DNA of 64,000 nt. It comes from Stichopus chloronotus. Lineage: Eukaryota > Echinodermata > Holothuroidea > Aspidochirotida > Stichopodidae. Under the pieces are notes generated by a model, which saw only the letters and a list, made by a program, of their open reading frames with translations, was not told the origin of the DNA and did no database searches. The stretch spans positions 20,586,302-20,650,301 of the forward strand of contig CM037840.1 in assembly GCA_021234535.1 (NCBI GenBank), given 5' to 3'. This document shows, in pieces, positions 1-11,355 of the stretch (position 1 is the stretch's first letter; each line of letters starts with the position of its first letter). Position numbers and translations under genes: made by a program.

Positions 1-882
1 AATCAGTGTTTACCAGAACTCAGGAGGTAAACATTAATGATCTGTAATCAACAACATTCTGTCTGCAAAGCTACCGAGAGGCATAAAATATATTCTTAGG
101 AATATTATCTAAGCACTTTCTGACAGAATGTCTCTCCGACAGATCTATTTCACCATAAATCTCTTCAGGAGATATACATATTCCCGATTTGGAGGAGGAA
201 AAGAATAGAGTTTGGTCACAACTAACTTTCCTCCTGTTTAAGTGATCAATTTGGCGACGAGATGTTGAAGGGGAATATTGCCTAAGAAATGCATCTCATT
301 TTAAGCGACAAATAACTAAATTACTGTCTGTGAGAAACTTATTTCCTGAAAAGAGGGCTGTCCTGCCTTACTTCTTATAATGTTTCATTTTTTTTTATAA
401 ACATTGGTTTTAAGAATATGATATGCTATGTGAAACAAAGTTTCTTTTAAAAAAACGAAAATAAAATAAGCTAGTGAAACTTTTTGTGTATAATCTGTGT
501 TATAAATATTGACTTGTACATAGAAATAGAAGTCAAAAGTAAAGAACTTCAGTCCCTATAAACCTTTTGCCGTGGGTTCGACGTCTGCCTTTAGATGGCG
601 CCTTTAGACGGTCCGAAGTAGGCTTCGCGCAGTTTGTAAAGCCGTTCAACGTTGGATTCGTTTTACAGTCGCAAAAGGGGGTGTTCCTTAGAACGACGTC
701 AAACCGACTGCGGACTTACCGCTTGTAACTACTGGGACTTAATCCGACCAATTGGACCAAAACTCACCGTCCAACCAACGGCACAATGTTTACAGGGATG
801 TAATTACGTAGATGGCACTAGCGGAACACAATTGTCCCCTCCTGGTAAAATGACAAAATGAGAAGAGAGGAGTAATCATTAC
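1..882. other. Intron of gene 1, nothing recognised
   Basis: The stretch left of the SRCR-4 exon holds no exon I can support. A cysteine-containing open frame at 652-861 on the plus strand has no ATG start and no recognisable domain. Confidence 0.4.
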
Positions 883-1218
883 CAAAGCCACACGAAAGCC
901 AGGCGTATCTTCCGTCTTCTGGTTTTGCACCAACCACCATGTAAGGACAGAGGAAGAGATCGTTCATTCTAGATTTACAATCCAGTTCTCTGTTGACTAC
1001 AGGGAATACGTCGGTTTCGGTTACATCTCTCTTGGACCCGTAGGCAAACCTATCGTAACCTAGCATGGAACATGCTATTGTTCCGCTTACTGGTGACCAT
1101 CCTGAATGGCCAGTGTTGAAGTAAGCCCAGTCGGTCACGCCCTGTCCACATCGGGCTTGAAGGAAGCCTTCTGACTCTATGTTTGAACCAATAATTCTGA
1201 GCTCCACGCTTCCGTAAT
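883..1218 (-). CDS. Gene 1, SRCR-4 exon (divergent domain)
   Basis: A 336-bp exon, phase 1 to phase 1, runs from CAATCCAG| to TTTG|GTAATG. It begins SVELRIIGSN, continues through IACSMLGYDRFAYG, and ends with WLSCGF, the standard SRCR closing motif. Only five cysteines are visible. The segment normally reading GTWGTVCDDxW is replaced by a VTDWAYFNTGHSGW stretch with no cysteine, so at least one conserved disulfide is probably missing. The exon is otherwise intact and has good borders. Further exons must lie beyond the left edge, because no stop codon or terminal exon follows in phase. Confidence 0.8.
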
Positions 1219-2041
1219 CTGGATTGATACCGAAACAGTAAAACATAAACAGTGAAGCTGACACAAAACTTGATCTTGAAAAATAGACTTAGTGGTGTAT
1301 GTTTCGGGAAAAACTTTTTTTTTTCACTTGTGAAGAAATTTTTAAAATTACTACGTATAGTGTAGCATCTTCCTGGTGAAATACAATCAAAGATACCCCA
1401 GTTCCATACTTTAGAAAATCCCTTGCGTTGATGTCACTCTAAAAAGCTTCATTTTCCAGCTGGTCATATTACCTGCTAATTGAACAAGCTATAAGTATTT
1501 GCTATTGTTATACGTTTACAGCTGCCCCAAATGAGAGAAAACATTCAAAAGTAACCCGTTTGTCTTTCTTTTGCTGTACGCTAATTTCAGAGTAATGCTA
1601 CATGTTTCGTCAATGCAAAGATGCAGTTTTGTCTTTGGAAGAAAGCAACGAAAAGGACTTCAAGTCTTCTCTCCTTCAAAGCTGATACACATCACGTTGC
1701 CATATCAGGTAGAGTGCAATGAGAAAAAAAAAATGCCGGATTTGATGAAACTTGTTAAGTCCCACAGGTGACGTTGTAACGTATAAGCTCAACAACTTGT
1801 GTGGTCGCTTAGAATTGTAAAAGTAATTAATAGTAGTTATTAATAGATAGACAAAGATGCGAGGCAAACGACTGAAGATTTCAGGGAGGAAAAACACTGG
1901 ACTGAACATCATGGGATGACACAGTAAAGAAATGAGTACCACTGCATTACAGTTTAGTGCAGCAAAATATAGGAAGCAATAAAATGCGAGGCGTGCAGAT
2001 ACTCATTCAAAAACAATACAATTAGTTTTAGAGATACGTAC

Positions 2042-2244
2042 TCATGCAGGAAATAATGACTTCACTTTGTTCTTTAGGGCAAAGAGTAAAGTTGTCAAAG
2101 GTAAAATCCGTCTGACATTCTCTGAGTGAGTTTTCCTCCCCAGTACAGATTAAGTCCACAGTGTATGGTTCCATTGGCTCGAGGGCCTTTAAGCTTTTCA
2201 ATCTGCCCTCCGAATAAGTGCAGTAATCGTCATAACCAAGTTCT
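2042..2244 (-). CDS. Gene 1, SRCR-3 second half exon
   Basis: This 203-bp exon starts after TTTTACAG and ends at ATGA|GTACGT. It completes the split arginine codon and reads ELGYDDYC, then VDLICTGEENSLREC, TLCPKE and a terminal VIISCM, the second half of an SRCR domain. Phases match the 139-bp exon upstream (2 bases plus 1 base) and the SRCR-4 exon downstream. The domain totals about 114 codons with seven cysteines. The intron just upstream begins with an ATA/ATG-rich microsatellite within about 20 bases of the acceptor. Confidence 0.85.
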
Positions 2245-2262
2245 CTGTAAAAGTTTAAACCA

Positions 2263-2421
2263 AATAATAATAATGATAATAATAATAACAATGATAATAA
2301 TAATGATACTGGTAATGATAATAGAAAGATAATAGTAATGATAATAGAAAGATAATAATTAATAATAATAATAAGAAGAAGAATACTAATACTACTACTA
2401 ATAATAATAATAAAAATAAGA
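2263..2421. repeat. ATA/ATG/AGA-rich trinucleotide microsatellite
   Basis: A run of interrupted AAT, GAT and AGA triplets lies immediately upstream (minus-strand sense) of the SRCR-3 second-half exon. Confidence 0.85.
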
Positions 2422-2984
2422 ACAAGAGGGCAATTCACGGAGTTGCGTATCTCATCGCCAACATTCATTGATTTATATACAGGGCATGCACATAGGGATT
2501 TGTAATACTGCAGTACTGTAATACTGCAACCACATATCACAGAGACCTAGTTCGGGGAACTGGTTGTAAATGAATGGCAAACATTCTTCAAGTATAAAAT
2601 GGTGGTAAGCATCTCAATACTGATATCTACTGTAAGGTAGTAAACTTAAGGTTATAGTCTGGTGCTGCTAGGCTCAAGTAACGATAACTAATGGCTCAAA
2701 ATTATCTGTGCATATTACGCTACATAACACAATTATAACATTGGGTTATTCCATATAGGTTAGGCTTAGTGGTTAGAGTTAGGGGCAGGATATAAGTGCA
2801 TCCTTCTATGGGTATTTGCAGACAAGTCTCCTATTTACCTGTGCAGGACCTGGTCCTGTTATTATTGTTTGAGTTAAAAATAATGTTCTCATAAAGGACA
2901 TTATCTACAGGGGCCAGTTCTTCTAAAGGTGTTTTGGCTAAAGTTAAAAATCTTCATCTTCATCTTCATTATTGTGTTCATAGC

Positions 2985-3600
2985 AAAGGCCTTGCAAAAT
3001 TTTGCACATAGTGCTCAATTAGCTCTTAAGATATGTTGGAAATACACATTTTGGGGCAAAATTGGCTTTTTTTTTCTAAAAAATCAGCAAATTTCACTCT
3101 CTTTTCTACAAAACTGATATACCTTTAATATTTCATTCTCATGTAAGTTTTGCAAAATTTTGCCTTAAATGCTCAAATACTTCTCAAGATATGCTGGAAA
3201 TAGCAAATTTGGGGCAAAATTGGGTTTTTTTTTTCTCAAAATCAGCAAATTTGACTCGATTTACCATTACAGTAATATTATGTTGAACAATGTGTTCTCA
3301 GGTAGGTACTTACAAAACTGTAAGTTAATTGATTTAATAGTTCTCAAGATATGCTGGAAATACAAATTTTGGGGCAAAATTGGCTTTTTTTGTCTCAACA
3401 ATCAGCAAATTTCACTCTCTTTACTACAAAAGTGATATACCTTGAATTTGTTCATTCTCAGGTAGGTGTCTGCAAAATTTTGCGTTGAAGGCTCAAAAAC
3501 TTCTCAAGATATGCTGGAAATAGCAATTTTGGGGCAAATAGACTTTTTTCTCAAAAATCAGCAAATTTGACTCAATTTACCATACAACTAATACTTCTTG
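2985..3600. repeat. ~158-bp tandem repeat, about four copies
   Basis: The motif ATATGcTGGAAATA followed by TTGGGGCAAA and a T-run recurs at about 3031, 3191, 3349 and 3508, a spacing near 158 bases. Each unit also carries TTCTCAAGATATG and AATCAGCAAATTT. A degenerate fifth unit may follow at about 3665. It lies in the intron that splits SRCR-3. No coding potential is supported, because frames differ between copies. Confidence 0.85.
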
Positions 3601-3839
3601 CACATATTGGCATCATGCACTACCTTACCAAGTTTCAACTTAATCGCCCATATGCTTTTCAAACTATTCTGGAAAAACCACAATTTGGACAGGTCCGGAC
3701 GCACACACGCACACATTTATACCACCCAACAGGACCCTCCGGTACCCATGGTCACTCTACCATGGGGTACCCCTGGCGTGTCGCGGTGTAGCGGTGTGTA
3801 TATCCGTGTGAGTGCATGTATGTGTATCTGTCTGTTATG

Positions 3840-4790
3840 CCCACCTTGTAAAAACAATATCTCAAAAAGGAAAACTTAATGAGATCTCATATTCTGTACA
3901 TTAGTGTACCACATCTAGTACAAGATCTCTTTTGATTTTGGTGGAAGTCAAAGGTCATTTGACGTCAGCGGGGGGTCAAATTGGAAACCTTGTAAACACA
4001 ATATCTATAAATTAAAGTTTGGCCAAACCTTATATTTAGCGCATAGGTGTACCATACTAAGGTCAACATCCCTATTGTTTTTTTTTTTTGATGAGGTTAA
4101 ATGTCGTTTGAGGTTAACAGGGGTAAAATTGTGAAAACTTGTAAACGTAATATCTCAAGAAGAGACGCTTGGATAGATCTCATATTTAATATATAGGTGT
4201 GCCACATTGATTACAAATTCTCATTGGTTTTGGTGGAGGTGAAAGGTCATTTGTGATCAATAAAGGTCAAGCTGTGAAAACCTTGTAAAGACTTTATCTC
4301 AAGGAGGTAAGCTTGGACAAATCACATGGACAAAATCATGGACAAATCTCTTTGGTGTGTAAGTGTACCACATTGATTTAAAGATCCCTATCAATCTGCT
4401 AGCAGTGAAAGTTCATTTGAGTTCAACAGAGGTCAAATTCAAACACAATATCTCAACAAGTAAACCTTGGGCAGATCTTACATTTCAAATGTAGGTGTAT
4501 CTCATTGAGTATACAAGAATTTTATTCCCTTTGGTGAAGGTCAAAGGTCATTTGAGGTCAACAATGTCACATTACAGAATTTCCACACATCATATCTCAA
4601 GAAGGGAAGCTTTGACAGATGTCATATTCAGCATGTAATTGTTTCGAGTTTGAGTACAAGAACTGTTTGGTCTTTAATGGAGGTCGATGGTCATTCGATG
4701 TCACGAAGGGTCAAAATATGAAAACCTTGTAGACATGATCTCAAGAAAAGAAGCTTGCACAGATCTCATATTTTATAAAGCATAGACTGC
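3840..4790 (+). repeat. ~145-bp tandem repeat array I, about seven copies, GT-rich leader
   Basis: The unit contains CTTGTAAACACAATATCTCA, then AAGCTTGGACAGATCTCATA, a TAGGTGTACCACATTGA block and a GGTGGAGGTCAAAGGTCATT block. CTTGTAAA-type anchors occur near 3850, 3990, 4138, 4283, 4440, 4583 and 4727. The array starts right after a GTGTGTATATCCGTGTGAG stretch. Related arrays occur at 41.2 kb (same strand) and 55.2 kb (opposite strand). Confidence 0.85.
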
Positions 4791-5005
4791 AGGTGAAATA
4801 CTACGCTATATATAATGTCAGATTCAGAAAAAAATGCTCTTAATCGGATCATCGAAAACCACGATGCATTTGTACATTCTGGTTAATTATTTGACTGATT
4901 ACGTAGATGTCCATAATTTGAACTTGAAATTTCAGTTGAAACCATTTTTCTTTTTATAAATTTTTCTATAGTGTCGGATGGATTGTGTGTGGTGAAGTCA
5001 GTTAA

Positions 5006-5238
5006 AGGACAGTAACTCATCACACAAGCTAAATTCACAACTGATTCTAACTTGAGTTACAGTATTTTGATTGTCAACAAACTTAAGAATGTAGAGTAGT
5101 TCAAATTACACAGCGTGCACAGGGATCCATTGCTTTGAATACGTCTTGGGAGGAATTTTGGATTTACGCTGTGGGGGGGGGGGGACTAGATGGAGTGGAT
5201 GGGAGAATTGAAACTGTCTGGTGTGATGAATTTTGTCT
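5006..5238. mobile_element. TTAA-flanked MITE, copy 1
   Basis: This 233-bp element is flanked by TTAA (5002-5005) on the left and the one-mismatch TGAA (5239-5242) on the right. Its ends are imperfect inverted repeats: AGGACAGTAACTCATCACAC on the left, and on the right the reverse of AGACAAAATTCATCACACC. It carries an internal run of about 11 G. It is homologous to the insertion at 47442-47692, which has perfect TTAA duplications. No transposase is encoded, so it is a non-autonomous element, piggyBac-like by target choice only. Confidence 0.7.
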
Positions 5239-5928
5239 TGAAGCCGGTAAATATATTAAGCCAAATTAGCAAATGGCTGATGGAAAGAGGGTGAATATTG
5301 CAACCTACCAATCTCACTGGCACGTTGCAACATCCAGGAGATTCACTATGTGACATAAAACCTTAAACCAGGATCAGGTGACCACAAAAAACAAATAATG
5401 TTCTCAAATTGATAAAGTTAAGATCAACGTTGTTAGAGATAGAACAATAGCATTTACAGAAGTTAATGTTTTTTTTGAAACTGCACGACCTTTACTTGTG
5501 TTAATTGTTACGATAATGAGACCATAATTGCTTTTTTTTAGGGGGGTGGGAGTTATCACATGACTGTTTACTAGTAAAATAGCAAAAAAAAAAAAATAAA
5601 CTCTATGGTTCGCAAACTTTACAACTTTATGACGACTACAGTGCCTCAAATTTTTAAAGAGAACCAGAAATTGCGTACGGTGACTTAAAAGAGACACCTC
5701 AATGTCAAAACCTGGTCACACAATAAAAAGAATTACCCAGAGATTGACATGTATATTCCAACCATCTCTTTGGTATTGGTGCGTTCAACCTGCGCCATAT
5801 ATGTCTATATAACAATTCCTCTATAGATAAATGGTAGATTGTTTTTTTGATCAGGCATTTTTTAAACATCAGCTTACTTACCCAAAGTTAGAATGCGTCT
5901 TAGGGTACCAACGGTTTACTGGGCTTAC

Positions 5929-6067
5929 CTGCACATAACTCGAGATACGTTTGCGGTGAAGAGTTTTGCGCATGCGGCGTACCAAGTCTGTAAGTGTTTT
6001 AGCTCAACACGACCGTGCGCATCTGAGATACCGCTGAGTAGAAATTCGAGGCCTTCATCGGATGGCA
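5929..6067 (-). CDS. Gene 1, SRCR-3 first half exon
   Basis: This 139-bp exon lies between CTCTTCAG| and TGCAG|GTAAGC. It encodes EFLLSGISDAHGRVELKHLQ, then TWYAAC and RVMCR, the first half of an SRCR domain. It begins in phase 1, compatible with the somatomedin-B exon, and ends after two bases of an arginine codon, as in SRCR-1. The partner exon is 3.7 kb away, beyond an intron filled with tandem repeats and a MITE. Confidence 0.82.
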
Positions 6068-6259
6068 CTGAAGAGCAGAAGTAAAATTGAATAAAAAAAT
6101 CTAAAGGATAAATCAACGGCTTACTGATATAATTCGTTTTGTCGATGAAATAATTTAGATTTTACCTCTCACTCCTAGTTTGAAACTGTCAGTTGTTTGT
6201 TCAAGAGCAATGCTTATCATATGAAAGTCTCACAACTTGAAGCTCTATGGTCAGCATAC

Positions 6260-7279
6260 CTTTGGAAGGAACGCATGTCCCTTCCACGAGTTGATGATAC
6301 GCGGGACATTTCAGTATTCGGCAAGTATCCAAAAACGGGTCGTAGACCAGCCCCTCACCCGAGCAGGAGTGACCTGATTTTTCCTCGTAGATGGCCAACT
6401 TAGAATAACTGAATTGAACGGAATCGAAAGCGTCAGGATTTCTCGACAGCGGAAGTAATTCTTGGCAGGGTAAACTACCTGGTCCGAAACACTTCCAGGG
6501 TCCCGGAGAGCAGTAACCCGCTTCCATCGGTGGATCCCTATAATTAACGGAACCTTCACATTTTCTACAATCTGGGTTTTTAAACGTGGGCTTATCATAA
6601 ACGTAGGAAATTACAATAGGTGCGTAATATTGGTCACACCTACGCCCTGAGCTCGTGTTTCTGTATTCAGGATTACAAAGATCGCCTGATAATATTTTTG
6701 TGGAACACCAACGGTAACGTTGCCATGGATACGGCTGAGGTACGAAGTGATTTCCTTCAGGGATAGCAACATCAAATATTTCGTGATAGGGCAGTTGGTA
6801 AATCTGACTTGCCACGTAATGAGCCACCAAATCCCATTCAAATACGTCCTCTACATCGTAACCATGGCAGATAGCGCAGAATATATTCTTGAAGGTATTG
6901 TTCTTTGAATCTACCACCGGGATAGTCGTCATTACGTCCGTCAGATTTAACTCTCCCTCGCATAACCTTCTGGTGCCTTCCCCGACACCGACCGATGGGC
7001 ATTTAGCTACAGCAAAGAGTTGCGAGCTGCCGTAGTCTTCGACCCCGCTGATACATGAATATTCATCAGGTCTGTAGAAGGTACTGAATTGGTTCTTCTC
7101 CGGCCAGTCGGACTCTTCGACGGTTTCGCAAACGTCATCGTAGTCTACGCAACAGTCGTTAAATTCACGACAGAGGCGATCGCATTGACACCCTTCTTTC
7201 TGTTGCCAATCGCCACAACGGTTCGTGCAGGTATGTTTAGATCCACACAGGAGAACGTCTTCTCCTGAAATATTTACTT
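6260..7279 (-). CDS. Gene 1, somatomedin-B plus cysteine-rich ectodomain exon
   Basis: A 1,020-bp open exon (phase 1 to phase 1) runs from TACAG| to AAAG|GTATGC. Roughly residues 10-55 form a somatomedin-B domain: CTNRCGDW, CQCDRLCREFNDCCVDYDDVC, with the usual cysteine ladder. Beyond it is a region with two related cysteine motifs, FKNIFCAICHG and FKNPDCRKCEG, separated by an aromatic and proline-rich stretch. It ends in a small cysteine block (VYDPFLDTCRILKCPAYHQL, then EGTC). I recall similar arrangements in ectodomains of echinoderm adhesion-GPCR-like proteins, where they precede a membrane domain; here two SRCR domains follow instead. Somatomedin-B modules mediate extracellular protein binding. 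No stop or frameshift interrupts the exon. Confidence 0.88.
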
Positions 7280-8576
7280 CTGTACTTTGAAAAAAGGAAA
7301 GAAGAAAAAGCTAAAACAGAAAATAAAGTCAGGTCTGTGAAGACAAATTTAACTTAATCACAACTATGACAATGACATGGACATTGACAAAAAGTATTAA
7401 AATCACATAGCCGTTATCTAGTCCAGCCTTGAAATGCTCGCCCCCTAATAAAACTTCAATTTAAGTTTTTCATTAGCATTTACCTCGTCCGATAGAGTTT
7501 ACTGGAGGTCACTACGGAGTATCGATCCCTTCCCCTAGCCTCCTAAATAGAAACACTACTTTAAGGGGTATTGAAAATCAGATTAACAATCACGTTTTTG
7601 TGACACTGTCATGTGATCAACTGGTTCTAGTGTGTCAGGTGGTGCAATCTGTAATACCTCGGGATTACTCACTCAGTCTCGTCGTTCCATAACATTTACA
7701 AATATTCCTCCCGTGTCTGCTTTGTGTAAGAGTCTGTGATATGTAACAAGTACTCTAAATTACGTAACGGCAAAGCAAGTACTTTGAATAATGAATTATG
7801 AATTGTTAGGTATATCATAGCTACTTCTACTATTATGGCCATTGAGTTCGAGGGCTCACGTCCAGTCTTGCAGATGTAGTGGGGAGTTGCTTCCAAAGTT
7901 TATTCTCTCGTTAGCTGACGTTCAAGCTTACCTCGTTGTAATGCAGTTGAGGGTTATATTTATATATGTACCTCTCGGTTTCGAAGTTAAATCACCTCCA
8001 CGTGTAGCAGATTTCAGTTCCCTCACAGTGAAAATGTTACCAGTATATGTTTATGACGTCGCTAAGTATCGTGCTAGAGAAACCGGTTATCTTTCCCTTA
8101 AGATTTCCGTAAGTTCATGTTCTGTTTATTTTAAATTGTATGATGATATCAAGGTGCATTTTTTTGTAAATAAATAGAATCTACATGTTCCTCTTAGGAT
8201 CATTCGTGCGTCATTCGAAATACCGCGTAATAATTTGTTTAGCAGATGGTCTAATAATTAAATTTATTTCTTTTGTACCATATTGTGTATGTAATTACGT
8301 TCCAGAGTTCATGGTGGATGTAAATACACAGTTTAGAGCACCTTTTACACTTCTTCTGGTTATTGAATGTTCACTTGTATGCGGCGATCACTAGACAAAC
8401 CCGTGACACGACACTGTGGATAGACTGAAGTAGGAAGAGTTCTCTCAATAAAATTGAAAAAAAAATGCAAAATGAGAACTGATCACGGAGGATAAATTGA
8501 TACTATTAAAATCAAATCTCAGAAGTTGGACAATCTGAAATAATGCTTCGTGATGACATTTCAGGTAGAACCTCAC

Positions 8577-8915
8577 CGTATCCGCAGCTCATCCAACCAA
8601 CACCATCTACATCGAGATTGCAACGAATCCTGTCCCTTTCTCCTGGACATTCCAATATGTTACTCTCTCGAAGTCCTCTGCAGTAAGGTTCAGAGAAGAG
8701 AACGTCCCTCCCTGTGTGGTTATACACCCTCGAGCTGGACCAGGTGGCGCAGGTTCTGTATCCCATTTGTCTGCATATGATCCTGCAGTCACGGACGTCC
8801 CAGTGTTCGTTGTAACAGAAGATGGACCAGTTGTCCTCGGTGTTACACCTCACTTCAGGAACACCTTCGCTGGGCAGGACGCCACCGGTCAAGCGAATTT
8901 CCACATCTGTGGAAT
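8577..8915 (-). CDS. Gene 1, SRCR-2 exon (whole domain)
   Basis: This single 339-bp exon holds a complete SRCR domain and is bounded by GCTCGCAG| and TACG|GTGAGG, phase 1 at both ends. Landmarks in order are VEIRLTGG, PEVRC, the motif NWSIFCYNEHWDVRDCRIIC, CRQMGY, a YCRGLRESNILECPG segment and the terminal WMSCGY. Nine cysteines are visible. It differs from SRCR-1 and SRCR-3 in lacking the internal intron, so the SRCR units in this gene do not share a single exon structure. Confidence 0.92.
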
Positions 8916-9533
8916 CTGCGAGCGCATAGAGAAAAACAAAAAGGAAAAATAGTAGGAGAAACTAGTTTCCAGTGCTGTATTTTTTTTCTTGTCACTTCTT
9001 ACGGCACAATTCAAAATACGTGATAGTAGTTTACGATTTAACTCTTCAAGAGTTCCTGGCGAGGAGTAAAATATATTTTCTTTCCGTAAAAATGAAATAT
9101 TTTATCCCTTTTTAATTTTATTTTGCTTTTGGTGTGGTCATAGCAGGTAAAGGTTTTCTCATTTTCTCATACGTTATCCTCTGAATGTGGGTGTGTTGAT
9201 TGTCTGCGGGTGGATCGAAGAGGGTAAGTGGTTCCGTTACCTTTTAAAGCATAGCATCTCTATACATACACACCAACAGTAAAGTCATCTGGCAAATGAT
9301 GTCGTCAATTGAATGAACAAGCATGGGAAATGCATTATTTTTTAGGCAGAGTATCTCGCAACAAATGACCTACAGCAAGACAAATAATCTGAAGCTTTAA
9401 CATCTCATTTGCTTTAAAATTCCAATAATAAATGAACCAATTGCAACTGATATGGCCTCAAATGACGTCACACAGTATTTGTTTTTTTTTCTAAATTTCA
9501 ACAAGATATATTTATGAACTCAGGTGTACTTAC

Positions 9534-9733
9534 TAGCACATGTAAGTACAGTGTGTCTAGTGTAGATATGACAGCTGTTAGATAGGGTTACATTCTGCCA
9601 AGAACATTCCGCCAGACTCGATTCGGAACCACCACAATGGGGCTCCGCGTTAAGAAACGCCCTCTCCGATTGCTCGTTGACGTCACGCACGTCTACTTCA
9701 CTTATTTTACAGAAGTAAGAATATCCCATTCCT
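9534..9733 (-). CDS. Gene 1, SRCR-1 second half exon
   Basis: This 200-bp exon starts after TTGACAG and ends at CTA|GTAAGT. It completes the arginine codon and continues GMGYSYFC, matching the CRxLGY motif. The later SRCR landmarks PHCGGSESSLAEC, a conserved cysteine near SNSC and the terminal VLTCA all follow. With the preceding exon it makes a 110-codon domain with seven visible cysteines. The position is phase-compatible with SRCR-2. SRCR domains bind protein or glycan ligands outside the cell; the ligand cannot be read from sequence. Confidence 0.88.
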
Positions 9734-10565
9734 CTGTCAAACAAGAACCAAATATATCACTAGATTAAAAACACAACAAAGGACATTAATGAGAGAAATG
9801 TAAGAATGAATGTTGAACGCAAACAAAAGGACAGAAAGTAGTTGTCGGCCAAATTTGCGACAAATTTAGATTGGATTTAGTCCGTGTCAGAAATATTCAA
9901 CCAAAAATGCGTTTCTTATGACTTTCAACTCTTAATGAATAGGTCGTATTTGGTAACACATCGTGCTTACTTTAAATTTCCAGTTTTGATACATGATTGT
10001 ACATGTACATGGAGTAAGATATATAGAGAGAAATACATCTGTAGGAAACATTTCAAAATCCTCTTGCAGATATATATATAAACGAAAGTTGAGCCATGCA
10101 GTAGCTTGACTTACACTGACTTATTTTGAGCTAGAACCATAAAATGTGTTACGTGGATAATGTCTTCTGCATAAGGAGATGGACGAAGTGAATTTTATAC
10201 AGTTTTTATGTGAGATAAGAGATCTTTCAAACGAATTACTTCAAAGACATAGTTTTGTTTGTTTCCTGTTCTTGACTTGTTTCCTACTCTGTACTTGCGG
10301 AACAAACACCACGAAAACAGCTGGAAATGCTCTACCGCCACACCTTATGTACTAACGAGTGGCGCTCTTTTGAATTTATTGTAAGTTAATTTTTAAAACT
10401 TGTTGCCGATATATATAAAAATGCATAGCAACATATATTGAGACCAATATAAATTCTGGGTTAGGTCGAGATGGCATAAAAAGGGAAAGATGATGACGTG
10501 GGTGTTGGATAGGTTTACGTGGGGATTCTACGATACCAAAGTATAAATGAAGAATGCAAACTTAC

Positions 10566-10695
10566 CGGCACGCCGTCATGGCGGCATTAACATCAAATAT
10601 ATCGGGGCAAATATTTCTCCACGTGCCACGCCACAGTACCTCTAGCTTACCCCTGTTACCAGCAGTACCAGTTAAACGAGATTCATAGTTCTCTC
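10566..10695 (-). CDS. Gene 1, SRCR-1 first half exon
   Basis: This 130-bp exon is bounded by TTTGTCAG| and CCG|GTAAGT. It encodes the N-terminal half of an SRCR domain: a RLTG start, a GKLEVLWRGTWRNIC segment matching the usual GRVEVYHNGTWGTVC pattern, and TACR at the exon end. It opens in phase 1, completing the glycine begun by the signal exon, and closes after two bases of an arginine codon that the next exon completes. Splitting an SRCR domain after the CR of the VCRQLGY-like motif is a recurrent gene structure; the same split occurs in SRCR-3 of this gene. Confidence 0.85.
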
Positions 10696-10881
10696 CTGAC
10701 AAAGTAAAGGGGGAAATAGTAAAGCAATTATTACCGAGTATATTATCAATTGGACTTTTTCCTGTTTGAATCTGGTGGAGTCGAACACTGACATCACATA
10801 ACATTAAAACTCAGCTTGATGTCATAAATATGTAATCAATCTTTCAGTGTATTCATTGATTTTACGGAAGTAATACATGGC

Positions 10882-11355
10882 ATTCCTTATTTTAGTTTGC
10901 CTGTAAAGAATGGCGACTAGTCGTGAGGAATACTTTACTAAGTTTGTTTTGTAGTCTACTCATGGAGCCAAAGTTGTATATAGTCAAAGGTCATAAAAAC
11001 TGAATTAAAGGTAAAAAAATCCACCAAAACCTTGTAACGTCAGGATGGATCTTAGAATACGAATATGCGTATATTCCCTGAATTAAGAGAAGTTTTGCTA
11101 TTGTCTTGGTTGTTTTATTCCTTATTTTAGATTTCCTGTAAATAATGGCCACTAATCGTGAAGAAAGCTTTACTAACTTTGCTTTGTAGTCTACTCCATG
11201 AGCCAAAGTTAAGTCAAAGGTCATAAAAACTGAATTAAAGACAAAAAAATCCACCAAACCCTTTAAGGTAGAATTGTACCGACTTACAATTAATGGATCC
11301 TAAACTACGAATATGCGTATATTCCCTGGATTAAGAGCAGTTTTGCTATGGTCTT
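10882..11355. repeat. ~235-bp tandem duplication
   Basis: Two adjacent copies begin at ATTCCTTATTTTAG (10882 and 11117). They share TAGTCTACTC, GAGCCAAAGTT, GTCAAAGGTCATAAAAACTG, AAAAAAATCCACCAAA and CGAATATGCGTATATTCCCT. It lies in gene 1 intron 1. Confidence 0.85.

Noticed and set aside
576..600. GGGTTCGA tRNA B-box-like motif
   Set aside because: No A box or cloverleaf could be drawn around it, and no other tRNA-like signals were seen in the window.
652..861. Plus-strand 69-codon frame with several cysteines
   Set aside because: It has no ATG start and no recognisable domain, and its end lies close to the minus-strand SRCR-4 donor; probably chance.
2985..4790. Possible CRISPR-like array
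   Set aside because: Units are ~145-158 bp of continuous tandem repeat without unique spacers, in a eukaryotic context.
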